In this document: positions 1 to 4,712 of the stretch, in pieces
Layout of the letters: each line of letters opens with the position of its first letter
Numbering within the stretch: position 1 is the first letter of the stretch
Source of the DNA: Clostridiales bacterium
GTDB lineage: Bacteria > Bacillota > Clostridia > Oscillospirales > Oscillospiraceae
DNA: 5,723 nt
Assembly (NCBI GenBank): GCA_012729875.1
Contig: JAAYCC010000057.1
Coordinates: forward strand, 1-5,723
Reading direction: 5' to 3'
Notes under the pieces: model-generated
Databases searched by the model: none
What the model was told of the DNA's origin: nothing
What the model saw: only the letters and a program-made list of their open reading frames with translations
Translations under genes and position numbers: made by a program

Positions 1-378
1 GCTCTCGACCTCTATACACTTGCTTCCGAGACGCGCATGATCGGAAACTACATGTTTGAATGCGCCCCTGAAAACGGCGGCACCGTCGTAGGCTTTGAAA
101 ACCACAGCGGTAAGACATATCTCGGCGCGGGCGTCTCCCCGCTGGGAAAAGTGTCAAGAGGTTTCGGCAACAACGGCGGGGACGGCACCGAGGGCGCACG
201 CTACAAAAATGTATTCGGCACATACTGCCACGGCCCGCTTCTGCCGAAGAACCCGCAGTTTGCGGATATGCTCCTGCTCACGGCTCTGAGACGGAAATAC
301 CCGGACATTTTTCTGCCTCCGCTTGACGACACTCTGGAGATAAAAGCTCATGATATCATGGAAATGAGATTGAAATAA
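1..378 (+). CDS. gatD: Lipid II isoglutaminyl synthase, glutamine amidotransferase subunit GatD (3' part)
   Basis: This is the C-terminal 125 residues of a class I glutamine amidotransferase of the CobB/CobQ-like type; the 5' end lies outside the window. In the known MurT-GatD complex, GatD releases ammonia from glutamine and MurT uses it to amidate the D-Glu of lipid II to D-isoglutamine. The visible part has the family's conserved run VGFENHSG, then SPLGKV, a GNNGGDGTEG loop and GTYCHGPLLPKNP. The His in that last motif (codon 229-231) should be the catalytic histidine; the nucleophilic Cys is upstream and not visible. The frame is open from base 1 with LDLYTLASETRMIGNY, so ATG 37 is an internal Met and not the start. 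murT would be expected just upstream. CobQ-type cobyric acid synthase is the alternative, but NHSG followed by HGPLLPKNP favours GatD. Confidence 0.9.
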   Translation, partial: ALDLYTLASETRMIGNYMFECAPENGGTVVGFENHSGKTYLGAGVSPLGKVSRGFGNNGGDGTEGARYKNVFGTYCHGPLLPKNPQFADMLLLTALRRKYPDIFLPPLDDTLEIKAHDIMEMRLK

Positions 379-410
379 AAACTGCGGGACAGATAATGTC
401 CCGCAGTTTT
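378..410 (+). terminator. Terminator hairpin after gatD
   Basis: A perfect 13-bp inverted repeat (378-390 and 398-410) with a 7-nt loop starts at the last base of the gatD stop codon. The GC core CTGCGGGAC is flanked by A and T runs, so the 3' arm ends in TTTT. This is a typical Rho-independent terminator separating gatD from the next gene. The reverse strand would also have a T-rich tail, but no minus-strand gene reads into it. Confidence 0.85.
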
Positions 411-451
411 CTACTGTATATCATACATAATCAGATGGAAGAACTTACTCC

Positions 452-480
452 TTGCACGAATTGTTACAAGAAGTTACAAT
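452..480 (+). promoter_or_regulatory. Putative sigma-A-like promoter for the 505-1311 hydrolase
   Basis: TTGCAC (452-457) and TACAAT (475-480) are separated by 17 bp. The -10 matches 5 of 6 consensus positions; the -35 matches only 3. It would start transcription around 487, just before the AAAGGAG ribosome site at 490-496, leaving a very short leader. A sporulation sigma factor could instead be used: CATACATAA at 422-430 faintly resembles a SigE/SigK -10, but I see no convincing partner box. Confidence 0.4.
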
Positions 481-504
481 ATCAAACTGAAAGGAGTGAG
501 CCCT

Positions 505-1311
505 ATGAAAAAGCGGATTCTCACAGCCATCATTGCCGTTGTTCTTTTTTTCGCAATAGCGCCAAGAGCAAATGCCGTCTCTCTCTTGGTCGACAATACC
601 GCGGTAACAGAGAACGTGACTCTGTATAATTCCACAACTTATGTTCCAATAAGAGCGGTCAGCAATCTGCTCAGCCCCGGCTCCAAAGTGTCCTGGGAGA
701 ACGGGCAGGCAGTAGTAAAAACACCGTCACTTACTCTTACAGCACGCCCGGGAGACTGCTATATGCAGGCCAACGGTCGAATGCTCTACGCATCAGAGGG
801 CATAAAACTGGTCAGCGGAACCACTCTTGTCCCTATAAGAGCGCTCGCCAAAGCATTTGGTGCAGCGGTAAGCTGGAACGGGAGCGCTCAGGCAGCCGTT
901 GTAAAAAGCGGCAGCGGGACTATAGCCGCCGGTGATTACTTTTACGACAGCGGTTCAGTTTACTGGCTGTCCCGCATTATAAACGCAGAGAGCAGCGGTG
1001 AGACGCTGAAAGGTAAAATCGCGGTGGGCAATGTCATACTAAATCGTGTATCCAGCCCAAGCTTTCCCAACACTATCTACGATGTTATTTTTGATACTAA
1101 ATGGGGCACTCAGTTTCAGCCTGTCGCCAACGGTACGATCTATGATACGCCTTCAGCCGAGAGCGCACTTGCCGCAAAACTGTGTCTTGACGGCGCCTCT
1201 GTAGTCGGCGCCAGCCTGTTCTTTTTCAACCCGTCGACAGCCACAAGTCATTGGATTTCGCAAAGCTGCACATATGTCGCTACAATCGGCAATCATGTAT
1301 TCTACGCTTAG
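505..1311 (+). CDS. Secreted cell wall hydrolase: two copper-amine-oxidase-like repeats plus SleB/CwlJ-type catalytic domain
   Basis: A 268-residue exported protein. Residues 1-24 are a Sec signal peptide (MKKR, hydrophobic core, ANA cleavage motif). Residues about 25-135 hold two repeats of the copper amine oxidase N-terminal-like domain, each with the hallmark (Y/L)VPIRA (residues 46-51 and 108-113) followed by a VSW strand (62-64, 122-124). In bacilli and clostridia this domain is a common non-enzymatic module of envelope proteins. Residues about 147-268 match the Hydrolase_2 (SleB C-terminal) fold: the motif INAESSGE carries the expected catalytic Glu162, followed by AVGNVILNRV, FPNTIYDVIF and a terminal GNHVFYA. 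Family members cleave spore cortex or wall peptidoglycan; SleB is a lytic transglycosylase. The ATG at 505 is chosen because AAAGGAG (490-496) sits 8 nt upstream; the GTG at 496 overlaps that site. It differs from classical SleB in lacking an N-terminal PG_binding_1 domain. Confidence 0.85.
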   Translation: MKKRILTAIIAVVLFFAIAPRANAVSLLVDNTAVTENVTLYNSTTYVPIRAVSNLLSPGSKVSWENGQAVVKTPSLTLTARPGDCYMQANGRMLYASEGIKLVSGTTLVPIRALAKAFGAAVSWNGSAQAAVVKSGSGTIAAGDYFYDSGSVYWLSRIINAESSGETLKGKIAVGNVILNRVSSPSFPNTIYDVIFDTKWGTQFQPVANGTIYDTPSAESALAAKLCLDGASVVGASLFFFNPSTATSHWISQSCTYVATIGNHVFYA

Positions 1312-1319
1312 TCAATAGA

Positions 1320-1353
1320 AAGGGGCTCCCGCTTCAAAAAGCGGAAGCCCCTT
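1320..1353 (-). terminator. Hairpin between convergent hydrolase and tlp genes, better formed on the minus strand
   Basis: Arms 1320-1334 and 1339-1353 enclose a 4-nt loop. On plus-strand RNA there is one C-A mismatch (1328/1345); on minus-strand RNA the same pair becomes G-U, giving an uninterrupted 15-bp stem. The base run after the stem is also more U-rich on the minus strand (TCTATT) than on the plus strand (CATGG). It lies 8 bp beyond the stop of the plus-strand hydrolase and 38 bp beyond the stop of tlp, so it probably serves both but was shaped for tlp. Confidence 0.65.
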
Positions 1354-1391
1354 CATGGCGCGTGCAACACAAATATACCGACTACACCATA

Positions 1392-1619
1392 TCACAAATT
1401 TTTATTTTCCTTGGCATCGGCTTCATCCTTTATTTCTCCGCGCATACCCTTCAAGGCTTGTTCACGTTTCTCATTTTTTGCGCGAAGTTCTTCTTTTGTT
1501 TTTGGATTATCAGTCTTTCCCATCATTTCATCGGCCAATTCCATATTGCGGATGGTCATATTGATATTTCTCTGGATTCTTTCAACATTATCTTTACGGT
1601 TATCTGGATTAGCTTTCAC
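1392..1619 (-). CDS. tlp: Small acid-soluble spore protein Tlp
   Basis: A 75-residue, highly charged, Cys- and Trp-free protein matching the Tlp (thioredoxin-like protein) spore family. The N-terminal NPDNRKDNVERIQ corresponds to the family signature NPDDRSDNVEKLQ of the Bacillus protein. After it come an alpha-helical middle, a conserved-looking KEELRAKNEKREQALKGMRGEIKDEA block and a short polar tail. Length fits the family (roughly 75-85). Tlp proteins accumulate in the spore core; their exact role is unclear, and despite the name they lack a CxxC thioredoxin site, as here. The start is GTG (1617-1619), set by GGAGG at 1627-1631 with 7-nt spacing. In Bacillus subtilis tlp is transcribed in the forespore by SigG; a possible SigG-like promoter lies just upstream, inside an inverted repeat. 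Confidence 0.88.
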   Translation of the reverse strand: MKANPDNRKDNVERIQRNINMTIRNMELADEMMGKTDNPKTKEELRAKNEKREQALKGMRGEIKDEADAKENKNL

Positions 1620-1632
1620 AATACCGCCTCCA

Positions 1633-1695
1633 ATCAGTTTTACAATACTGTCTGCAGATTTATAATAAATTATTCAGACAGCATTGCAAACTGAT
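1633..1695 (-). repeat. Long imperfect inverted repeat directly upstream of the tlp ribosome site
   Basis: The arms 1633-1654 and 1675-1695 match at ATCAGTTT, CAAT and CTGTCTG, interrupted by a TA/G bulge and one A/G difference, around a 20-nt AT-rich centre. On the minus strand the differing positions become G-U pairs, so the RNA hairpin is more stable there. One arm ends one base before the GGAGG of tlp; the other begins 18 bp after the stop of the membrane-protein gene. It could be that gene's terminator (no U-tract is seen), a leader hairpin of tlp, or a DNA operator. Confidence 0.7.
1646..1675 (-). promoter_or_regulatory. Possible SigG-like promoter of tlp
   Basis: Reading the minus strand, GAATA (1675-1671) fits the SigG -35 consensus GHATR. 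After exactly 18 bp comes GACAGTA (1652-1646), which matches 4 of 7 positions of the -10 CATWMTA. Initiation would fall shortly before the GGAGG site, a short leader as is usual for spore-core protein genes. The -10 is poor, so this rests mainly on spacing and on the known regulon of tlp. A sigma-A-like alternative, TTGCAA-16 bp-TATTAT, overlaps it. Confidence 0.3.
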
Positions 1696-1713
1696 CAGTG
1701 CAAAACTCTATGG

Positions 1714-2082
1714 TTATCCCAACATTCCAAAAATCAAACCCGATAAATATGGGATCAACCAAATTACCCAGACAACAACACTGAATTTATGAAAGCTCTG
1801 CTTCCCCTCTTCATTGCCTCTGATCAACGTTATCGTTGCCCATGCGGCATGTACAGCCATAAGAACTATAGCAATGAGACCTGTAATACCGTGAAAGCTT
1901 TCGAGTAACGGTTCTTTCGCAATTCTGCTCATCAAAGCTGTTCCCGTCGAGTCAAAAACAAACCCTATCCAGAACATTATAAGATGCCATAGCTTCAGCG
2001 AGCCGGCAATTTTTTCAGCAAATACACCAACGGTGTAAAAGACAAGTGCACAAGAGATTGATATTATAGCAAATGTCAGCAT
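1714..2082 (-). CDS. HsmA/TIGR03987-type small integral membrane protein
   Basis: A 122-residue protein with four predicted membrane helices (about residues 2-22, 33-51, 65-87 and 99-119) and almost no soluble part. The pattern MLTFAIISIS, LWHLIMFWIGFVFDSTGT, FHGITGLIAIVLMAVHAAWATI, FHKFSVVVWVIWLIPYLSG agrees with what I recall of the TIGR03987 (HsmA) family, whose biochemical role is not established. Four His residues (33, 64, 78, 98) lie at or near helix ends, which would suit heme, metal or proton handling, but that is inference only. The ATG at 2080-2082 has GAGGGG 7 nt upstream. Its own promoter is at 2110-2138, so it is probably monocistronic or cotranscribed only with tlp, 94 bp downstream. 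Nothing here ties it to sporulation. Confidence 0.75.
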   Translation of the reverse strand: MLTFAIISISCALVFYTVGVFAEKIAGSLKLWHLIMFWIGFVFDSTGTALMSRIAKEPLLESFHGITGLIAIVLMAVHAAWATITLIRGNEEGKQSFHKFSVVVWVIWLIPYLSGLIFGMLG

Positions 2083-2109
2083 ACGGCAGCCCCCTCATAT
2101 AGTTACTAC

Positions 2110-2138
2110 ATTATCCCATATTTTTATGTATTATTCAA
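2110..2138 (-). promoter_or_regulatory. Sigma-A-like promoter of the HsmA-type gene
   Basis: On the minus strand TTGAAT (2138-2133) and GATAAT (2115-2110) are spaced by 17 bp; matches are 4 of 6 and 5 of 6. The spacer is AT-rich. The transcript would begin near 2103, about 20 nt upstream of the start codon, leaving room for the GAGGGG ribosome site at 2090-2095. Confidence 0.6.
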
Positions 2139-2225
2139 CTTCAATGTGCGTCTCCTGAAATATTGTCGTTTTATTAAACAATTTTTAAATTTCGGTACCA
2201 GATGAGGCCAGAACTGCCCCGCCAA

Positions 2226-2792
2226 CTACCCATAGCAAAAATATGTAGTGCTATAACTGGTCGCGCAAACTTCATACGTTCCGGTCCCCTGTGTGCCCTC
2301 CGCCTGATACAGCACATTTGCCGGGCACTCTACCTCGCCGTTCAATGCCTTTGCCGCTATCCTCTGGCACTCGGCCCAAGCCGTCGGATCCGCCCTCGCC
2401 GCATTCCAGTAGTAGCTTCCGGGCGTGACGTAGGCCTTATGATACTGCCCGGGCTGAACTACAACGTCATAGACGGTCCCGGGGAATTTGTCGCTGTTTA
2501 CCCGGTTAACGACTACCGCTGCTACAAGCTCCCGATGCCGATCCGAACAGCCGCCCCAAGCCTCGTTATAAATTACTGTCGCGATCATGTCCCGGTCATT
2601 CTTAAAATTGGCATCTGCATTCCACCACAGCTCCTTGGCTCTGACGATGATAGGATCTTCTTCGGGCAGCCCCATCTGCCGGGCTATCTCGGCTATTTCA
2701 TGGGCTTGGCTCTGCTGGGTCTTATGTGGCATAGCGGCCATCAGGCCGATACATATTGCCAGGGTAAGGGTTATAGTTAAAAATTTTTTCAT
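2226..2792 (-). CDS. Exported SleB/CwlJ-type cell wall hydrolase
   Basis: A 188-residue protein. Residues 1 to about 30 form a signal peptide (MKKF, hydrophobic stretch to MAA, then a polar HKTQQSQA; the cleavage site is uncertain). A short helical linker (about 31-66) precedes a Hydrolase_2 (SleB C-terminal) domain at about 67-188: MIATVIYNEAWGG carries the likely catalytic Glu77, followed by LVAAVVVNRVNSDKFPGTVYDVV, QYHKAY and TAWAECQRIAAKAL. There is no PG_binding_1 or copper-amine-oxidase-like module, so it resembles compact CwlJ/SleB relatives. The catalytic domain has five Cys (82, 142, 156, 176, 186), unlike the hydrolase at 505-1311. The ATG at 2790-2792 has AAAGGAG (2801-2807) 8 nt upstream. 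An in-frame ATG at 2826-2828 would add MKLQSQSKGVKS ahead of the signal peptide and has a more distant AAGGAG, so it is less likely. A spore cortex or wall role is inferred; I see no clear promoter. Confidence 0.85.
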   Translation of the reverse strand: MKKFLTITLTLAICIGLMAAMPHKTQQSQAHEIAEIARQMGLPEEDPIIVRAKELWWNADANFKNDRDMIATVIYNEAWGGCSDRHRELVAAVVVNRVNSDKFPGTVYDVVVQPGQYHKAYVTPGSYYWNAARADPTAWAECQRIAAKALNGEVECPANVLYQAEGTQGTGTYEVCATSYSTTYFCYG

Positions 2793-2938
2793 ACTTTTTA
2801 CTCCTTTGCTCTGTGATTGTAATTTCATTACTGCTCACGCTCCTTCACTAATGTGGCTTGGCTTCTTTTGAAAAGATACCTTCTGATTTTATTCGCCCCA
2901 AATATCATTTATGACCGAAAATCATTCAATCGCTCCCT

Positions 2939-3181
2939 CTAATCCTCAAATGTTTTAAGCAGACGGGTATATTGTTCAATAGCCTTGAGTCCGGCCTGCC
3001 TGTTCTCGGCAGGACGCTCAAACGATATAGAGGCATTGTGATTTATATCCCAAGATAACTTTTCTCTGGATCTCGCTCCTCCTCTTATGTTTTTCTCCTT
3101 ACTTGTCCAGATAAAGCCCCGACGCCTCCCCGCGTCAATGTCATGCGTACCTCCTGACCTAGTACAAATGCATTTTAGCAA
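2939..3181 (-). CDS. Doubtful hypothetical ORF, possibly a gene remnant
   Basis: An 80-codon open frame that I do not recognise. The only available start is TTG at 3179-3181, which has no ribosome site, and a TAAAAT -10-like box lies inside the frame (3172-3177). The last part, from about residue 48 (NHNASISFERPAENRQAG onward), looks more protein-like: an amphipathic helix ending in LLKTFED. That section contains no ATG, GTG or TTG. A strong GAGGAGG at about 3078-3084 precedes it but is not followed by a start codon in this frame. Either this is the tail of a decayed gene, or a sequence change removed the start, or it is non-coding. Confidence 0.2.
   Translation of the reverse strand: MLKCICTRSGGTHDIDAGRRRGFIWTSKEKNIRGGARSREKLSWDINHNASISFERPAENRQAGLKAIEQYTRLLKTFED
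3085..3144 (-). CDS. Possible 19-codon ORF with strong translation signals
   Basis: ATG (3142-3144) opens MTLTRGGVGALSGQVRRKT and stops at TAA. It has AGGAGG (3150-3155) 5 nt upstream and, further up, an extended -10-like TGCTAAAAT (3172-3180, minus strand) but no good -35. A second GAGGAGG follows right after the stop codon. The peptide is basic and matches nothing I know. It overlaps the longer doubtful frame in another reading frame, so at most one of the two is real. Confidence 0.2.
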   Translation of the reverse strand: MTLTRGGVGALSGQVRRKT

Positions 3182-3225
3182 GCATAGAATGTACTTGAGT
3201 GCACATAAAAGCCGATGTCACAGGA

Positions 3226-3232
3226 AGGGTGG
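3226..3232 (+). promoter_or_regulatory. Ribosome binding site fixing the TTG start at 3241
   Basis: AGGGTGG sits 8 nt before TTG 3241. The codon directly upstream in frame (3238-3240) is TGA, and the next in-frame Met is residue 51, beyond the catalytic Cys. The TTG is therefore the only start that preserves the domain. Confidence 0.7.
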
Positions 3233-3240
3233 TACTTTGA

Positions 3241-3738
3241 TTGAGAACAAAGCACTATAATCGGACAAATGCCGTGGCCTACGCGCACAAATGGGCGTTA
3301 GGGCGCAATCCCCAATATTACGATTTTGATCATATAGGCGGGGACTGTACTAATTTTGCTTCACAAGTGTTGTATGCGGGATCGGGTGTTATGAACCCCA
3401 AACCAACTTTCGGTTGGTATTACTATAATCTTTACAATCGCGCCCCTGCGTGGACGAGTGTTGAATTCTTGTACCGCTTTCTTACAAACAATCAGGAAAT
3501 TGGTCCTGTGGCCGTAAAAACGGATATTTCACAAGTCAGTCCGGGCGATATAGTCCAACTCTCGTTTGACGGAGAGTCATTTGTACATTCTCCAGTCGTT
3601 GTATCTGTTGGTAAAACTCCTTCTGTCTCCAATATTTTTGTAGCGGCGCACACATACGATGTTGACAACCGGCCGCTTGATAGCTACCCGTATATGCGCA
3701 AGCGCTTTTTACACATCACCCATGTGAACGCATGGTAA
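3241..3738 (+). CDS. Amidase_6-type putative cysteine amidase
   Basis: A 165-residue, single-domain protein of the putative amidase family Amidase_6 (papain/NlpC-like fold). The N-terminal YNRTNAVAYAHKWALGRNP is the typical entry helix. GGDCTNFASQ places the nucleophilic Cys at residue 36, FVHSPVV gives a likely catalytic His116, and AHTYD (His137) is conserved-looking. YAGSGVM, GWYYYN and PAWTSVEFLYRFL between them fit clostridial members as I remember them. Such proteins are presumed to cut amide bonds in peptidoglycan stems or similar substrates, but few have been tested. There is no signal peptide or membrane helix, so this copy would stay in the cytoplasm or act after lysis or inside the mother cell or spore. 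It starts with TTG. It stands alone, 262 bp before the next gene, and no terminator is evident. Confidence 0.82.
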   Translation: MRTKHYNRTNAVAYAHKWALGRNPQYYDFDHIGGDCTNFASQVLYAGSGVMNPKPTFGWYYYNLYNRAPAWTSVEFLYRFLTNNQEIGPVAVKTDISQVSPGDIVQLSFDGESFVHSPVVVSVGKTPSVSNIFVAAHTYDVDNRPLDSYPYMRKRFLHITHVNAW

Positions 3739-4000
3739 TACCTTTCGCTGCATCCTTCTTTTCAGCCATTCTTATGTTGTCATCTTTTTACCTCATTTTT
3801 TAATCAGGTCGTTTTTCGCTAATAATCTCCCTTGAGCTGGAATACTTACCGCAATATTGGCATTGATACTGCCGCCTTCAACACTCGGGCTTCGGACGGG
3901 AGTCAACGCAGCTCTTCCGCATGCTGAAGCAATTTTGTATCGGCTGGGCCACAACGTCATTGACCGTGTTAGCCCGCATATCATGTATGGGGGTGAAGTT
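3739..4000. other. Intergenic tract without recognised features
   Basis: The first part (3739-3830) is T-rich with no clear stem-loop, so a terminator for the Amidase_6 gene is not visible. The second part is open on both strands: in the plus frame it would extend the 56-residue protein upstream to a TTG at 3857, but without a ribosome site. Neither translation resembles a family I know. Confidence 0.4.
3989..3996 (+). promoter_or_regulatory. Ribosome binding site deciding the start at 4001
   Basis: GGGGGTGA matches the ideal GGAGGTGA at 7 of 8 positions and ends 4 nt before ATG 4001. This argues strongly for the short form of the protein over the 104-codon open frame beginning at TTG 3857, which has no such site. 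Confidence 0.65.
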
Positions 4001-4171
4001 ATGTCTCTGTGTGTTCCCGGAGATGACCTTGTACTCACTGCTGCTGCAATAGCAATATCAATATCAAAAGACTTAAATGCAGACGATACTAGTATTCTCG
4101 CCGGCCTTTTTACTGCGATTGGTGACAATCTCGCAATAATAGCGGCAAAAAAGCAAACCTGCAGTGAATAA
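4001..4171 (+). CDS. Small conserved-looking protein, DUF6774-like
   Basis: A 56-residue protein with no Trp or Tyr. It begins MSLCVPGDDLVLTAAAIAISIS and continues with a KDLNADDTSILAGLFTAIGD helix-turn-helix-like alternation ending NLAIIAAKKQTCSE. The arrangement 'alanine-rich helix, (S/N)-A-D-(D/E), small hydrophobic helix, GD-L-A-I-I' resembles very short clostridial proteins I recall under DUF6774; the function is unknown and I cannot confirm the match. The hydrophobic stretch (about 9-20) is too short and too interrupted for a clear membrane span. Start and ribosome site are good. No promoter or immediate terminator is seen. Confidence 0.6.
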   Translation: MSLCVPGDDLVLTAAAIAISISKDLNADDTSILAGLFTAIGDNLAIIAAKKQTCSE

Positions 4172-4276
4172 ATAATGGTGACTTCTAGGATACCCAGTAC
4201 CTTCGTCAGTCGATTCAGCTCATGCTTTCTAAGACAGAAAGGCTGTATCTAAAGCTCAAATAGGACTCTAGTAAAG

Positions 4277-4310
4277 AAAAAACGCCCCTGGTATTGGAAC
4301 ACCAAGAGCG
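4277..4310 (-). terminator. Minus-strand Rho-independent terminator with no obvious gene
   Basis: On the minus strand a 10-bp stem (4310-4301 with 4292-4283, two G-U pairs) and 8-nt loop are followed at once by TTTTTT (4282-4277). On the plus strand the G-U pairs become A-C mismatches and no T-run follows, so direction is clear. It is about 130 bp past the 3' end of tRNA-Gly and behind that gene's own terminator; it is either a backup terminator or ends an unrecognised short transcript. Confidence 0.75.
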
Positions 4311-4319
4311 GCAATAAAT

Positions 4320-4347
4320 GAGTGGACAAGTAGTAACCCGTCCACTC
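4320..4347. repeat. Inverted repeat GAGTGGAC / GTCCACTC
   Basis: A perfect 8-bp inverted repeat with a 12-nt spacer lies between the two terminators. On the plus strand it is followed by TATTTTA. It might be a weak plus-strand terminator, part of a small RNA, or the end of a lost mobile element; the sequence does not decide. Confidence 0.5.
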
Positions 4348-4400
4348 TATTTTACATGTTCAAATAAAGAGATTCCGCAGTGTGTACTTTAGCAAGAAAT

Positions 4401-4435
4401 AAAACCCTGTAACCATTGAGATTACAGGGTTTTTT
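4401..4435 (-). terminator. Terminator of tRNA-Gly, probably bidirectional
   Basis: A perfect 12-bp inverted repeat (4401-4412 and 4422-4433) with a CCCTGTAA core and 9-nt loop begins a few bases after the encoded CCA of the tRNA. The minus strand ends in TTTTATTT and the plus strand in six Ts, so it can stop transcription both ways, also shielding tRNA-Gly from plus-strand transcription coming from the left. Confidence 0.85.
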
Positions 4436-4437
4436 CA

Positions 4438-4511
4438 TGGAGCGGGCGATGGGAGTCGAACCCACCTATCAAGCTTGGGAAGCTTGCATTCTACCGATGA
4501 ATTACGCCCGC
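4438..4511 (-). tRNA. tRNA-Gly (anticodon CCC)
   Basis: The minus strand folds into a complete cloverleaf. The acceptor is GCGGGCG (4511-4505) with CGCCCGC and discriminator T. The D stem is ATTC/GAAT, and the anticodon stem is CAAGC/GCTTG around the loop TTCCCAA, giving anticodon CCC (reads GGG). The T stem is GTGGG/CCCAT with loop TTCGACT. The 3' CCA is encoded (4440-4438). It is monocistronic, with a promoter just upstream and a terminator just downstream. Confidence 0.95.
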
Positions 4512-4523
4512 ACAGTATTTGTT

Positions 4524-4552
4524 ATTTTAACACTCTCCCTCAAAATTTGCAA
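4524..4552 (-). promoter_or_regulatory. Promoter of tRNA-Gly
   Basis: On the minus strand TTGCAA (4552-4547), 17 bp, TAAAAT (4529-4524), with a TG one base before the -10 (extended -10). The -10 ends 12 bp before the mature tRNA 5' end, a usual distance for stable RNA genes. Confidence 0.65.
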
Positions 4553-4712
4553 TACATACAGTATATATTGTTTTGTATTATTTTCTTGCCTCCTCTATGC
4601 GTATTAAAAAAGCAAAATTTTAACGGAATATACGAGAGTACTGCGCAGACTTTCTCTGGTTATTTGAAATGGTCCATCTATAGCCGCCAGGCAGCCACAT
4701 TGCGCTTTTTTA

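Larger units (their letters stand above)
2829..3240. other. Poorly explained tract between two divergent wall-enzyme genes
   Basis: This stretch separates the minus-strand hydrolase from the plus-strand Amidase_6 gene, so it must carry both their promoters, yet I find no convincing sigma-A pair facing either gene. It holds only two doubtful overlapping minus-strand ORFs (2939-3181 and 3085-3144). For the plus-strand gene, AC (3164-3165), 17 bp, then CATAGAATG (3183-3191) is loosely like a SigK promoter but is not strong enough to call. Confidence 0.4.
4172..4437. other. Non-coding tract downstream of tRNA-Gly, rich in hairpins
   Basis: No gene is supported here. It contains three inverted repeats: 4277-4310, 4320-4347 and 4401-4433. 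The first about 100 bases (4172-4276) show nothing identifiable. The plus-frame translation around 4190-4260 gives a short QYLRQSIQLMLSKTERLYLKLK piece that ends at a stop; it may be a scrap of a lost gene but cannot be assigned. Confidence 0.4.

Noticed and set aside
1251..1694. 147-codon plus-strand ORF
   Set aside because: Antisense to tlp and overlapping the end of the 505-1311 gene in another frame; no ribosome site or family pattern.
2202..2780. 192-codon plus-strand ORF
   Set aside because: It lies antisense to the hydrolase at 2226-2792, which has catalytic motifs, signal peptide and ribosome site; the plus frame has none.
2995..3013. CCTGCC/GGCAGG hairpin as a terminator
   Set aside because: Only 6 bp, no T-run on either strand, and it falls inside a possible reading frame.
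3857..4000. Upstream extension of the 56-residue protein from TTG 3857
   Set aside because: No ribosome site at 3857, whereas GGGGGTGA precedes ATG 4001.
3793..4128. 111-codon minus-strand ORF
   Set aside because: It overlaps the 56-residue gene, which has better start signals; the translation resembles no family and lacks a ribosome site.
4190..4262. Possible phage-type remnant reading QYLRQSIQLMLSKTERLYLKLK
   Set aside because: Too short, no start or ribosome site, ends at a stop; the resemblance to small phage regulators is only impressionistic.
4416..4607. Plus-strand ORF with MGVEPTYQAWEACILPMNYAR
   Set aside because: It is the antisense translation of tRNA-Gly, a familiar spurious ORF; the cloverleaf explains the sequence.
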